The notes beneath the pieces are model-generated. The model was not told the DNA's origin. It searched no databases and worked only from the letters and a program-made list of their open reading frames with translations. A stretch of 64,000 nt of DNA from Flabesymbios commensalis (Eukaryota; Annelida; Polychaeta; Terebellida; Flabelligeridae), in assembly GCA_964017125.1 (NCBI GenBank), contig OZ024902.1, positions 104,762,560 through 104,826,559 of the forward strand. The letters are read 5' to 3'. Each line of letters starts with the position of its first letter. Position 1 is the first letter of the stretch. Positions 22,263 through 32,923 of this stretch are shown here, piece after piece. The position numbers were made by a program, and so were the translations under genes.

Positions 22263-22311
22263 GCTGCCAACAAGGAAAATATAATCTGATTCTATTTTCC
22301 TTGCTGCCAAC
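22263..22311. mobile_element. single AAGGA mini-hairpin with 9-bp direct repeats
   Basis: GCTGCCAAC, a 31-bp hairpin (AAGGAAAATATAATC..GATTCTATTTTCCTT), and GCTGCCAAC again, identical over 9 bp. The right stem GATTCTATTTTCCTT is shared with the second hairpin at 10545-10577. Confidence 0.8.
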
Positions 22312-22337
22312 AAGTGCGACTTAAGACTAGAATATTT

Positions 22338-22438
22338 CCCAGAAAGCACGAGTCATTAAACCCACGCTGGTTTAATGTTGGACCAGCGTCACAGACGGTG
22401 GCCCAACATTAAACATCGGTCCAACATCTCGTGTTTAC
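22338..22438. mobile_element. 109-bp-type palindrome
   Basis: CCCAGAAAGCACGAG end, arm CACGCTGGTTTAATGTTGGA, centre CAGCGTCACAGACGG, arm GCCCAACATTAAACATCGGT, right end CATCTCGTGTTTA. A small gap in the right arm. Confidence 0.8.
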
Positions 22439-22539
22439 ATCCACCCCTGACCAACGTGTTGGTTCAACGTTGTAACAACGATGTGACGACATTTCGGTCA
22501 TCTTATCTGTGATGCTGATCCTGGGACCTATCCTTCCCT

Positions 22540-22634
22540 ATCCAGCAAATGACCAACCCATCGTTGGTTCAAAGTCGTTTTAACGTCTGAGACGATGGCC
22601 CTATATTGAGACAGTGTTTCACCAGCATACTCTG
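22540..22634. mobile_element. 109-bp-type palindrome, degenerate
   Basis: CCAGCAAATGACC..CATCGTTGGTTC at the left, GACGATGGCCC and GTGTTTCACCAGC at the right. Ends recognisable, stem mostly eroded. Confidence 0.45.
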
Positions 22635-22878
22635 TGAACCCTATACTAGGATCACATCCCCTGCCACGTGTCACGCGTCACTCACCCATGACCCATCAAT
22701 GACCCCGTCTCCATGGTAACTAACCACCATGCCATACCCTGACCCTTGACCTTGCTATCTGATGACCCCTGCGCACTGACCCGCGGGGGCTCTTTGCTCG
22801 TGACCCCCTGATCCTAGTATTCTATGCCTTCCAGATATGTATACTTAATCTACTCTTCTCAAAAGTTCCCAGTAACAT

Positions 22879-22960
22879 CTGCTCCGCCGTGCAAAGCCAA
22901 AAGGCAGTATCCGCTCACTTTACAAGTAAGCAGATACTGCCTATTGGCTTTGCAGAGCAG
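22879..22960. repeat. CAGTAACTGCTTACTT foldback, copy 3
   Basis: 82-bp palindrome: CTGCTCCGCCGTGCAAAGCC left, GGCTTTGCAGAGCAG right. The inner stem differs from copy 2 (CAGTATCCGCTCACTT / AAGTAAGCAGATACTG) but remains largely paired. Confidence 0.85.
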
Positions 22961-23375
22961 TACTGTACGATTGTTATCTCTTTGAAATGCAATTGGGGAT
23001 TTATGCAATCTGTCACCGAATTGTTAATTGAAGTCATGACCTGGAAGCGAATAAAAGTATTTCAATTAGCTGTATAATTCCGCGATAAAATAGAAAGAAA
23101 ATGCTATAGTTTTTTGTGAAAATAAACGTAGGATATATTGTATTTTATGTGGCTGCTCCTCGTGCACAGAGTGTTAATTGCCAGGAATTTGTTGCTGACG
23201 CGGTCAAGTACATGTATTAATGGTGTTTCTGTGTAGTCAAGTAGCCGCCGTACTTTAACTAAGGAATCTATCTCTGGTCCTTGATTTGACAAATATGTAT
23301 CATTCCCTACACTAAACATAACTCAAATATAGTGTGTTAAAGTGAAATGAAGATACAACAAACACAGTAACAATT
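22961..23375. other. no recognised feature
   Basis: No gene or known element seen. Confidence 0.4.
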
Positions 23376-23622
23376 TTAACCCTTACAGCGCGGGGATCGC
23401 CTTTAGACGTCAGAATCTGACGTCTACAGACGTCAGATTCTGACGTCTAAAGTCGATCCCCGCGCTGTAAGAGTAAAACTATTTATAATAGTCGTATACC
23501 CATAGCATAGGTATTCAAATGAATCGGAAAGTGAACAACTAAGACATATATGATGCGTTCAAATTGAAAAGAACACTTTGGTCTCCATAGTTTGAAAAAA
23601 AATTCAGCGCTACGAGGGTTAA
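23376..23622 (+). mobile_element. intact 247-bp TTAA-type MITE, GACGTC-hairpin family
   Basis: TTAACCCTTACAGCGCGGGG at the left and CAGCGCTACGAGGGTTAA at the right. A hairpin of about 70 bp follows the left end: CGGGGATCGCCTTTAGACGT and its partner GACGTCTAAAGTCGATCCCC enclose GAATCTGACGTC..GACGTCAGATTC. The body contains CATAGGTATTCAAATGAA and GGTCTCCATAG. TTAA with CCCTT/AAGGG ends is the signature of piggyBac-type transposons. It encodes no protein and would depend on a transposase elsewhere. Confidence 0.9.
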
Positions 23623-24069
23623 AACACTTTATTACAATGCCATAATGCGTGTTGTTGTCCTTACACAATCATTCGTTTGGAAGAAGGAAGAAGCCATTAT
23701 TTAGGAGCTTGAAGACTTCAGTAAATATCGCCGGCTATTACGTAACATTGGATTTGTATATTTCTTTATCAAGGTTACATCAAAGAATGATAATCATGCA
23801 GAGGTATGGGGATACTTTAGATGTGAGTAGTATCATATGATAACAGGGTGATTGGCACTCCGTCAGATGGTCGATCTCCCAAACAAACACGTCCTAAGCA
23901 GGTCTAAGATCGACCTAATCCCCCGTGTTACGTCACCGCTTACCCCGTTACCCTAGAACGCCGCAAATAAAGATAAGTCCAACCTTATCAAACGCTTTGA
24001 TATTTCTCACCCCTCCGTTATTCAATCACATCTTGAGAAGCCCTGATATAAACATTGCCGGACAACAGT
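23623..24069. other. no recognised feature
   Basis: No gene or known element seen. Confidence 0.4.
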
Positions 24070-24193
24070 TAAGCTTGTTAGCATAGTCAATTTTGCCAGC
24101 GCTGATTCAATGCTAGGCCAACGTCGGAGACGCTGGCCCAGCATTGAACCAGCGCTGGCGCAGCGTAACAATGTGGTCTCGCTAAGCTTGTTA
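24070..24193. mobile_element. 109-bp-type palindrome core between 11-bp direct repeats
   Basis: Core 24096-24158: CCAGCGCTGATTCAATGC and GCATTGAACCAGCGCTGG around CAACGTCGGAGACGCTG. Exact copies of TAAGCTTGTTA lie at 24070-24080 and 24183-24193. Confidence 0.7.
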
Positions 24194-25490
24194 ACGGTAA
24201 ACCTAATCAGCTGACTTCAATAGCCGCATCAAAGCGAGGCTGTATTCCGGTGACGTAATACACGGGTAAGACGTCATAACAGATTAGCTGGGGGGTTTCC
24301 CTAATTGGCGTAAGGATGCATGTATACATGTCTTATAAACCAGATATGTCTACATGTTGATCTGGTGGTGGCCCAATGTCTCTAATACCGACCAACGTTT
24401 AGCCATCGTTAAGTCTGATTGTGACTGATAAATACGATAGTTATACGCCTAATTTAAACACATTGAATTTATATCTATGAACTTATATAATAGGCCCTAT
24501 ATGCGTGATATCCTATTTTTATGATAAACGTATTACACGAGTGAATGTGAGTATAGAAATAACAACAAAATACACAATATGAATCAAAGTATCAAATAAG
24601 AGAGCGAAATAAAATAATTAGCAAATTATGGACAACAAAATTTATGCATCAAGCACATGCAATCTAATATTTACATATTAAAAAAATAGTGTGGCATTGC
24701 AGTTGTCTCATTTGGTGAAATCAATTTCTCTACTACTCTCAGAATTGTATTTGCATTCATTTTGAAAACTAATATGTTTGTCTTTGTGTATGACATATTA
24801 AAATAATTCTCCATGGCACGTATCTCTGTATGCAGAGTTTTAAAACCCGCGAACGTATTATAATTACACAGATATTGACTATAAAGTGATGCGGCTTTTA
24901 AAATTAAATGTATACGTAATGATAATTTGGTAACAAAATTATCATTAATCAACACCAGATGTCCTCACAAGGCGACGTGTTTGCTCTCAATCATACACCG
25001 CCTGACATTCACTTCTACCTTGGATACTATGGATGGCTTTCATGTTGACATTCTTAATCACTATTTCTGTCTTGTTGCCCATCTGACCAACCATTGGCGT
25101 ATATTACGTCCCTCTAGTACGTCTTCATTCATAAATCTCGGGTAGTCATGGTAACCGCTCCCGCCGTAGTAGGCGGGGCCGGGGGTTTGACAGACAGGTC
25201 ACAGTGGGTACACCGCAGACCCCAGTTACTGTATTGCGCACCTTTTATATCCTATCGCTCTACAATAAGTAGGTACCTCGTCAGGGGTGTGACAATTTAT
25301 TGTGAAAGACTAACATCACAGTACGTCAGTATATCTGATTTCTAAATGTAGTATTTTTTAGCTAAGCTATTTTCTTGACGATTATTTTATTAGTAGTATG
25401 CTATATTCTGCTGTTGGTTCAGGAATAGGCTTGTGATAGCTCTCCCATTTCATTTTTAAATTAATAGCCCCTGCAGTCACTGGACATTAG
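24194..25490. other. no gene; eroded palindrome remnant near 24370
   Basis: GGTGGCCCAATGTC..GACCAACGTTTAGCC at 24368-24412 is a decayed family word. The rest is AT-rich and unassigned. Confidence 0.4.
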
Positions 25491-25606
25491 TCCGGCAATC
25501 CCGAGACGTTGACCCATTTTTGTTTTAATGTTGGGCCAGCGTCGTAGACGCTGGCGCTGGCCCAACATTAAGCCAAAATTGGGTCAACGTCTCGTGTTTG
25601 ATTTGG
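25491..25606. mobile_element. 109-bp-type palindrome with widened centre
   Basis: GAGACGTTGACCC and GGGTCAACGTCTCGTGTTTG outer arms; TTTAATGTTGGGCCAGCGTC and CTGGCGCTGGCCCAACATTA inner arms; the centre has an extra GCTGGC. Left terminus degraded (CCGGCAATCCCGAG). Confidence 0.85.
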
Positions 25607-25948
25607 CAGTTTTCGTGGCAAGGGCTCGGACAAATCCCACTTATTCATCAGTTTATATGACCATGCCCTTTTATATGTAGTTTTTGATATGACCTTGCTC
25701 GCTTTTCACGTATTTGCTTTCTGACCCTGTTCGGGTGTTGTTGTGGGGTTTCTGTCTAATTATAGTAACATGACATGGGGTGTGGGGGCAGGCTCTGCTC
25801 GGCGTGGGAGACTGCCGCCCCTCCATCTGTTACTGTATTGATGACCGGGGCACGGGTGTTAATTACCCCGGTGTTATTGTCACATCTGCATCTGCGCCCC
25901 TTCAGGCCCCAAAACACAACCGATACACGCAAATTGGATGGAGTGTGG

Positions 25949-26046
25949 CCCAGCGAACGTAAGACGTTTACACAATTCTGGGCTTACGTTGCAGACGTTG
26001 GTCCAGAATCAATCCAACATAGGACGTACACCTCGTGTTTGCTGGG
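25949..26046. mobile_element. 109-bp-type palindrome, diverged
   Basis: CCCAGCGAACGTAAGACGTT at the left and CTCGTGTTTGCTGGG at the right; inner GGCTTACGTTGCAGACGTTG. Arm pairing partly lost. Confidence 0.7.
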
Positions 26047-26477
26047 GGTGGTGTTGTGTGTGAGCGGGTTATATTTATTATGTTTTATGAGATGATCAAA
26101 CTGACCAATTATCAAGCTATAACATGTGTACTACTCGCTCGTGGGCACACATCATATCATGGAAAAACACTGCGTCATTGTAATGTGGAACAAGAAGAAA
26201 CACCGGTGCACATTGTACTCTTTTTTTCCATTTTCATTCATTTGAATCTGGTAACGCAATTTCCAGCTTCAAATTGCGAAAGGTATTTCCATTGATAAAA
26301 AAAACACTTCTCTTTAATTGAATTATTTTGTTAACTTAGCATCGATCGACTTCAAACTTCTTTCTCATTTCAGATTTCAGTGATTTTTTATTTGGTTGAA
26401 AGCGTCCTTGAAAACGTCTATCTTCTCAATTCTATACACACCATCAGGACTGAGTAAACCTGTACCTTGTACATCGT
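26047..26477. other. no recognised feature
   Basis: No gene or known element seen. Confidence 0.4.
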
Positions 26478-26715
26478 TTAACCCTTTGCCTGCTTATCAT
26501 GGCAATAGTCGTTTTCAATCCGTTTTATCAGCCGATTAAATCACTGTTATTGGGAATGAAATGACTGTTTAAACACCAAGATTTGTAAATATTTGTCCTC
26601 AAATGAAACAATCATGATACATTTTCATTCACTTGTGGTTGTGGGTCGCGGTAGCGACACACAACCTGAAGTGGTTGACAATTCAAATAAATTAACTTAG
26701 CAGGATAAGGGTTAA
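26478..26715 (-). mobile_element. TTAA-type MITE, CTTCAAGTG-hairpin family (subfamily 2)
   Basis: TTAACCCTTTGCCTGCTTAT at the left, GCAGGATAAGGGTTAA at the right. The hairpin (GTGGTTGTGGGTCGCGGTAG / CGACACACAACCTGAAGTGG) lies near the right end, so the element is inverted relative to subfamily 1. Whole at both TTAA ends. Confidence 0.85.
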
Positions 26716-26722
26716 TATACTC

Positions 26723-26958
26723 TTAACCCTTTAACTGCACACCTATGGTATTTTTAATTTGTTTTATTTGCTAGCTGAATCACATGTCAGTTATTGGCAA
26801 TAAAATGACTGTTTAAACATCACTATTTGTAAATGTTTGGTCTCAAATTGAACAAATATGAGTAATTTTCACCAAAATATAGGTGTCAATGGTGGCAGCT
26901 AGACACAACTTCGAATGGTTGAAAATTTAAATTCTATGACTTGACGCTTCGGGGGTTA
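26723..26958 (-). mobile_element. second subfamily-2 MITE, 7 bp from the first
   Basis: TTAACCCTTTAACTGCACAC start; body GTTTAAACATCACTATTTGT and TTTGGTCTCAAATTGAACAA. The hairpin arms have diverged (AAATATAGGTGTC / GACACAACTTCG) and the right terminus is eroded. Confidence 0.75.
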
Positions 26959-27049
26959 CGTTATGCTGTTTTACATTTTGGTTGACGTTGCACAATAATA
27001 GTGACTGATGGAAACTAGCTACATTCCCCGTATTCCGTAGACCTATTCC

Positions 27050-27131
27050 CCGATATATCGTTGGCTTCGGATTGGTCGAGATGGCAATCTCGACCAATCC
27101 GGAGCCTATGATATATCGTAACTTGTACTAT
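27050..27131. mobile_element. CGATATATCG / GGCTTCGGATTGGTCGAG foldback, copy 2
   Basis: CGATATATCGTTGGCTTCGG, ATTGGTCGAGATGGCAATCT, CGACCAATCCGGAGCCTATG, ATATATCGTAACTTGTAC: a near-perfect stem with the loop in the middle. The left outer end is shortened. Confidence 0.85.
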
Positions 27132-28002
27132 TTTAGCTGTAACCACACCTTCACGGTGCTCTCGGCCTCTCAAATATTTCTAAATCCCTCACTGTCACAG
27201 CCTCGCTGGTGACATGTGGCCAGTAATAAAGTTTATGACACACCACGTGTCAAATACGTCATAATTCCTAGCGTCCAGAGAATGCTCTTATTTTATTGTG
27301 AACCCTTTGATACTATGCATCAGAGGTTCCAGGGCGACGTCGGCTATGTAGAAATACGATACATGTAGACCTAGCTGGTTACATGTCTAAAACAGTATTT
27401 GTTGTTAAGATCCTTTCTGCTCTAGTTTAAGTCATTGTGATCATATTCTAAGTGATGACTTGACATGAGTTGTGGTTTTGCAGCAGGGTTATTTTAATTT
27501 AGCATGATCAATCACATCAGCATGATCAGGTCTATTTTATAGGAAACTTTCACATTCTCATCATGTTGTGACTTGAAGCTGCAATTCGTGACAAGATGCG
27601 GAAGATTTTATTAATACCATATTTGCATTTTAAATTCATATAGTGTTAAGATCATAGTACTAAAGTCTTAATATAATATCATACGCGTTGATGTAGGCTA
27701 CTGTCAACAGCTCAACTCGTCAACGTTAATTCCTTAGATTTAGTAAATTTGCGTACTGCACTCAACTTACATATATGCGTGCAAGTTCTTAATGTGTGTA
27801 ATTGTGTATGTAGGAGCATAAGGAGATATGGTAGGAGTATCTCAAGCTGTGATGGGTGTCACAACATGCGGTGAACGGGAGACTGGCATGTTATCACGTC
27901 TCTACTTAATAAGCCACTGAGATGTGCCAGTGATATCACATCAACTGATAAGCTAACACAAAACACATGTGTCTAAATCAGATATCTGATAATAAACCCC
28001 TT
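27132..28002. other. no recognised feature
   Basis: AT-rich; no gene or known element seen. Confidence 0.4.
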
Positions 28003-28089
28003 ACTTCCACCAAGGATACTGGAACCCCTTCTATTATCCTTACTTTCACCAAGGACGTTCTATACGTATAGAACGTCATTGATTACACC
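28003..28089. mobile_element. array of two AAGGA mini-hairpins with 9-bp spacers
   Basis: ACTTCCACC, 30-bp hairpin (AAGGATACTGG..TATTATCCTT), ACTTTCACC, 30-bp hairpin AAGGACGTTCTATAC / GTATAGAACGTCATT, GATTACACC. The second hairpin has a perfect 24-bp palindrome at 28054-28077. The three 9-mers are clearly related and the spacing is exactly 9 bp. Confidence 0.75.
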
Positions 28090-28282
28090 TGTTTGCTGTA
28101 TGTGACGTCACGCGCTAGATGACTGCAACAGAACATGCTTTGATATTCTGGTCTGAACTGGATGTGATAATAATTTTTTGTGAAGCTGAATATTTTGGGT
28201 ATTTTAGAAAAAGACATTAAAACTGTTACCAAATTTGAGCGACGTTTCAACTGAAACGACGATGTCTGTATTTTAACACAAT

Positions 28283-28396
28283 AGAGCCCATACAAGTTCG
28301 TAGGCTTCGGATTGCTCGAGATGTTTCGGCTATCTCGACCAATCCGAAGCCTACCATATATCGTAACTTGTACGAGAATATTATGCCTGAACTCTG
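28283..28396. mobile_element. CGATATATCG / GGCTTCGGATTGGTCGAG foldback, copy 3
   Basis: CCCATACAAGTTCGTAGGCT, TCGGATTGCTCGAGAT, TATCTCGACCAATCCGAAGC, CTACCATATATCGTAACTTG, TACGAGAATATTATGCC. The loop differs (GTTTCGGC) and the left ATATATCG block is absent. Confidence 0.8.
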
Positions 28397-28451
28397 GAGA
28401 ATAAAAGGTCATGTGGCACTTTACAAAAATGGATATACATAGAGAAATAAT

Positions 28452-28530
28452 CCGTAGGCTTCGGGTGTGCCCGCCTCCTTGATCCACAACTTCAAGTGGG
28501 TGAAAATTACTCATACTTTTACAAGTATAC
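28452..28530 (+). mobile_element. chimeric fragment of two element families
   Basis: CCGTAGGCTTCGGGTGTGCC (foldback family word) runs into GATCCACAACTTCAAGTGGG, the right hairpin arm of the CTTCAAGTG family, and TGAAAATTACTCA. Neither element is complete. Confidence 0.5.
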
Positions 28531-28933
28531 CATTCTATGTAAACCCAAAGCCTATCTAACTACACTTCAAACCAAATCAAAGTATTTATTATGTGTTTGT
28601 GGACCAAAAAATATTGTACTTTTTTTCACTTTTTATTAACTGTATGCCAACTGGCTGAATATTTTGCCCTCGTTTTTAGACCCTGTTAAAATGTGTCTTG
28701 AAGAAGGGCAGGTAGTTGGAGCATATATCTAGGCATTTACTTCTATTGCTATATAGCGGGTGCTCTGCTTCGCTTTTTTATTTTATTTCTCTTTTGCTTC
28801 CTAATCATATTTGACACCACAGCTGGAAGTAGTAGTTTTCCAATCAGCCTAGTCAAGGAGGTTGAATAAGACTAGTTCTGCTGCAGTAGAATTCTTGCAT
28901 CAGTAGAGAATATTTTGTGAGTGTGGTGTTTTT
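28531..28933. other. no recognised feature
   Basis: No gene or known element seen. Confidence 0.4.
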
Positions 28934-28942
28934 TGTCAGGAT

Positions 28943-29054
28943 CCCAGCAAGCACAAAACATTTGTATAACATTTGTACAATGTTGGTCCAACGTCTTCGA
29001 CGTTGTTCCAACATTGTACAAATGTTATACAAACGTTCTGTCAGGATGTCTGGG
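28943..29054. mobile_element. 109-bp-type palindrome, AACATTTGTATAAC arm variant
   Basis: CCCAGCAAGCACAAAACATT, GTATAACATTTGTACAATGT, TGGTCCAACGTCTTCGACGT, then the matching right arm. The arm sequence is shared only with the copy at 48741. The right terminus is altered: TGTCAGGAT at 28934-28942, just outside the left end, recurs at 29039-29047. Confidence 0.85.
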
Positions 29055-30046
29055 CAGAGTGGGGCGTTCCTTCAGGCTGTCACGTATGATAGCTTCAGCA
29101 GAGTGACTGCAAATACTCTCTGTATATCAATAAAGCAATAGAGCTGCCATGACAAATATCACACTGCAAATAGAACCCTACAGAATTACATATGCCAGCC
29201 AGACTAGACGTGGCTCTTTTTAGAATGGATGTTTTCACAGGAATGTTGTACTGTTCAAATGTGTGTATTGGTAATGCGTAGAGAGATGTTCAACCACTTA
29301 ACTCCCATGTCAGCTCCACGATGGAGATAGTAAAGAATCTCCATGGTGCCACCAATCATCCAACCATATCATTCAACGCTATAACGAAGCTGACAACCCT
29401 TGGTTTTATTGTAATTTATATGTTCAAATCTTCACAAACTTATTGAGACTTGCACTGATCCAGCAAATCAAAGAAACTAAGGGGCGAGCCAGGTGCTAAT
29501 TGGGGGAGTTTTTTTGTGACAATTTTTTTGTTTTGGAAATCGCAACAAAAAAAGTTTGTTTTAGCCAAAATATTGCGAAAATTAAACTGGCTTGTGATAA
29601 AAAATACACATTAAAAAAATTATCTTTAAAAAAAAATATTCGGTGATATGCAAAACAAAAAAGTTTTTGGTTGAAACAAGGTAAATAGAATCTATCCTTC
29701 TTGGTTGAAAGTAAAAAAGTTGCTACGGGGGTAAAACTCACAGCCCTCATACAGTAGCACCCATAAGTACATATAGATAGTACATGTTATATGCAGCAGT
29801 ATTCATAATCAGATAATAGAGACGATGTGAATTTTTCGCATATGTAAATAGGAAATAGCAGCAGATTTAGCATACCCCCGTACTCGACCACACCTGCTAT
29901 CTAAATAAGGAGAGAAGGAGTGGGCCTAATTTGCCCGACAAGCTAGTATTCTAATGTAGGGTAACGTGACGGTACATTAATCAGCCCTTGAACACTGTTG
30001 AATGCTTCCCTCCTCGTTCATCACTCCGGACGTTTACATTGATGGT
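29055..30046. other. one small hairpin, otherwise unassigned
   Basis: Apart from the hairpin at 29312-29351, no gene or known element was seen. 29500-29740 is very A/T-rich, giving a Phe/Lys-rich open frame of no weight. Confidence 0.4.
29312..29351. repeat. CCATGGAGATAG hairpin
   Basis: GCTCCACGATGGAGATAGTA and ATCTCCATGGTGCCACC form imperfect arms. Related to the hairpins at 695 and 38396. Confidence 0.6.
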
Positions 30047-30107
30047 GATGATGGTTCAATGTTGAGCCAACGTCTGTAACGCTGGCTCAACTTTGACCCA
30101 TCATCGC
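30047..30107. mobile_element. 109-bp-type palindrome, core-only copy
   Basis: GATGATGGTTCAATGTTGAG and CAACTTTGACCCATCATC enclose CCAACGTCTGTAACGCTGG. Arm middle (GATGATGGTTC) is private to this copy. Confidence 0.75.
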
Positions 30108-31298
30108 GCCAGCATCGCACAAAGACACGTATCTGGTGTCAGTGGTTCGTGTAATGCACATTATATTTTGCATTTTTTCTCCGGATGACAATGTTGTTGA
30201 ATCATCGGTGATATCTTTTAAGTGACGTATAAATACTCTCTTTTGTCAGTACCCCATTTGAGTACTCTCCGAAAGCAGTCATAATCCTAATGCCTGCACT
30301 GAAAATCTCCCCAAACCCCACAGATCTGGCCGCACCCACGGCACAGGGTGCAGAATTAACACTTGTAGGACCAGCTTGAATTTAATCATTTCATTGGCAA
30401 CTTTGTTTCTGAAATGTATCACTTTTCATACATATATTTTCACATTCATTTATGACCTATTCCCAAGTAGTGCAGCTCCCCCACTCGTTTTCTTGGTCTA
30501 ACCTATCGAGGCACGTAGCACGAATAATTGCATGGAACCCCCCGGTTCTTACAGGGTGGGTGGCTGGGGGTGAAGGGCCTGTATTTGAAAATAATAAGGG
30601 GTTTTCACGGAGAGGATAGAGTGTCTTTAGGGCCGGGTCTGCCGTCAGCTCAGGGGGGGGGGGGGTGATCAAGTGGCCCTGGGATGATTACAGGCCATGT
30701 ATGATCTCACACTATCAACCCAACAATCCCTGGGATCACAAAATATGGTACATGTATTCTTAAAAAAAGTTTCAAATATGTATTTCACTCTTTGGCCGCT
30801 TACTGTTTTATCCACAACCAGTGGCTAAGACGCTTCATGGCTAAATTTAAAGTGTAATTTTTAAAAAAGTCAACATTTTAAGGCCTGTCACCTATTTATG
30901 TTTATCCAATACCACGTGCTTTCATGACTAAAACACCTTTGAGCAAATATAAAGCATTCAACATGCAGTTATTTAAAACGCGACGTCATTGATTTAATAT
31001 CAGATTTAATCGTAATTTGATTAGAAGACGATCTTGGATATATAAGGACAGAAAATAAATTGAATTTGAGCTAGTAAGGATTAGACCCCTGAGTATCACA
31101 CGTACTGCTTTGTGGAGCCTGCCACCCGAGGTGTATGTACGACATATCCTAATTAATGTGCTGATCACATTTCGGATTGTTCACGTTTTTTGAGCTACTG
31201 ATGAATGAACTGACATGCCCCTTAATTGAAAGACTGGGCGGTCCTCCATCCATACATACACACTGATACAAGATGTAGGGTCTTATATTAGTCCTTAC
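30108..31298. other. no recognised feature
   Basis: G homopolymer near 30655; otherwise AT-rich with no gene or known element seen. If the 31.3-kb exon is real, its upper end is intron of that minus-strand gene. Confidence 0.4.
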
Positions 31299-31745
31299 CT
31301 TGACACTTTGCCCGCTGAGTTACCTTATTTAAATTTTCACCCACTTGAAGTTGTGTCTCGCTACCGCGATCCACAACTTCAAGTGGGTGAAAATTACTCA
31401 CATTTGTTTAATTTGACACGAAAAAATTACAAATCCTGATGTTTAAGCACACGTTTCGTTCCCAATAACAGTGGTATTTAATCGGCTAATAACAGATTTA
31501 AAACGACTATAATAGTGCTGAGCGATGAAGGGGTTTAAGGGTGCTTCCGTCTCAGCTGATCTGTTGAATGTCTCAGAGACCAGGGTGACGATATCAGATT
31601 TATACAGCTCAGCATTCATTTGATTTGTGACATGCTCCAGCAAGTCGTAAATCATGGTGAAAGGTTCGAAAATGTCACTCCTGTACAATGTGGTGGAAAG
31701 CCTCCGAGCATTCCTGATGAAGCCGACCCTTGGATTTAACATCGT
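31299..31745 (-). CDS. candidate host exon split by a TTAA MITE; function unknown
   Basis: Minus strand. A possible acceptor (TTGTCTCTGTATGAAATCAG) ends at 31746. From 31742 to 31536 a 69-codon run has varied, protein-like composition (MLNPRVGFIRNARRLSTTLY, SDIFEPFTMIYDLLEHVTNQ, ETFNRSAETEAPL) without low complexity. At 31538-31535 it meets TTAA, the start of a MITE. On the far side of the MITE the sequence is TCAA, one G, then GTAAGGAC: a consensus donor. Removing the MITE would give an exon of about 212 bp ending TTAAG with a GTAAGG donor. With the MITE in place the frame stops within the element at about 31443. No domain was recognised; it may be a live exon with altered splicing or a dead one. 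Confidence 0.35.
31300..31538 (+). mobile_element. TTAA-type MITE, subfamily 2, inside the candidate exon
   Basis: Hairpin CACCCACTTGAAGTTGTG, loop TCTCGCTACCGCGATC, CACAACTTCAAGTGGGTG, then body and right end GCGATGAAGGGGTTTAA. The left terminus is TTGACACTTTGCCCGC, where the duplicated TTAA has changed to TTGA (TCAA on the minus strand). Confidence 0.85.
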
Positions 31746-32732
31746 CTGATTTCATACAGAGACAATTTATACTTTGTCACAATAAAAATGTACTTATTAT
31801 TGTCTCACATCACGTAGTTTAAAAGAGCTTGTATAGTATGTAAGCTCTTTGGTATAACCTTTGATAACTATACGTGTCATTTTTATAGTTACGATTATTT
31901 TTACATAGTAACTTAACGTTGTGTTGTATTTTCTGCATACAATTTAAATATAATTCATTCCACATCAGCTATTTTTGCAAATACCTCCCATTCTGTGTGG
32001 TGACAAATAAATAGGAATGTCGGATATTAAATAGGTTTCCTAATGATTGCATTTACATACTCTTATTTGCATTAACAGAACCACCAATTGAATACAAATC
32101 ATAGTTGTTTCCCGAATTATATACCACTTATTCCTACATTAAACAAAAAAGTAACACTCATGATATATTTTTTATAAATTCACGTTGTTACCCCCCCCCT
32201 TTACACGTATCACCACTTGGTCATCCTGAAGAAGACTTCACAGATCAGAGCATGTACGGCATACCCCCCCCCCCCCAACACACACATACACTCAGAAATC
32301 AAACACACATTGTTTTCACACCAGACTTTCTGCTACCAAACTATAAGTGATACAAATTGGAATACAGGAAAATGAGTACAATTACAGTGTTGTAAGTGCT
32401 GGCAAGTACTTACAGCACAAGGGGTTGTCAGAGGGTTATATGTTGACAATGCTGGGTTATTGACTATTCATCACGTCTACCACACAGTACCACAGCATAA
32501 TAGACCTTTTAAAGGAAAAAGACCTCATTGTTCTGTACTTCGTGATCATTTATTTATAGCACTTGTTTAAGTCCTTGTTTGCATAAAGGAACGTAATAAA
32601 CACTGAGATGTAGTTAATCAAATAATTACATTTAAGTTGTATCAGAGATATAAATATAATTTCATTCATTTCAAGATTGGATTGAAAGAAAAATATACTC
32701 ACTGTCAATTCGGGTGGACTATATATGGTTAA
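31746..32732. other. no supported gene
   Basis: Contains a short hairpin at 31822-31850 (AAAGAGCTT / AAGCTCTTT) and one at 32385-32421 (TGTAAGTGCT / AGTACTTACA). No gene was recognised. Confidence 0.4.
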
Positions 32733-32923
32733 CTCCTGCAGAGTTAATTTATTTAAATTTGAAGTTGTGTCTCACTTCCGCGACCAACAACTTCAAGTGG
32801 GTAAAAATTACTCTTGTTTGTTTGATTTGAGACCAAACATTTGTAAATCTTGGTGTTTAAACACACATTTAATTCCCAATAAAAGTGATTTAATCGGCTA
32901 ATAAAACGGATTGAAAATGGGCA
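32733..32923 (+). mobile_element. TTAA-type MITE, subfamily 2, ends eroded
   Basis: TTTGAAGTTGTGTCTCACTT, CCGCGACCAACAACTTCAAG hairpin; body GATTTGAGACCAAACATTTG, TTAATCGGCTAATAAAACGG. The left CCCTT end is lost. Confidence 0.75.
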
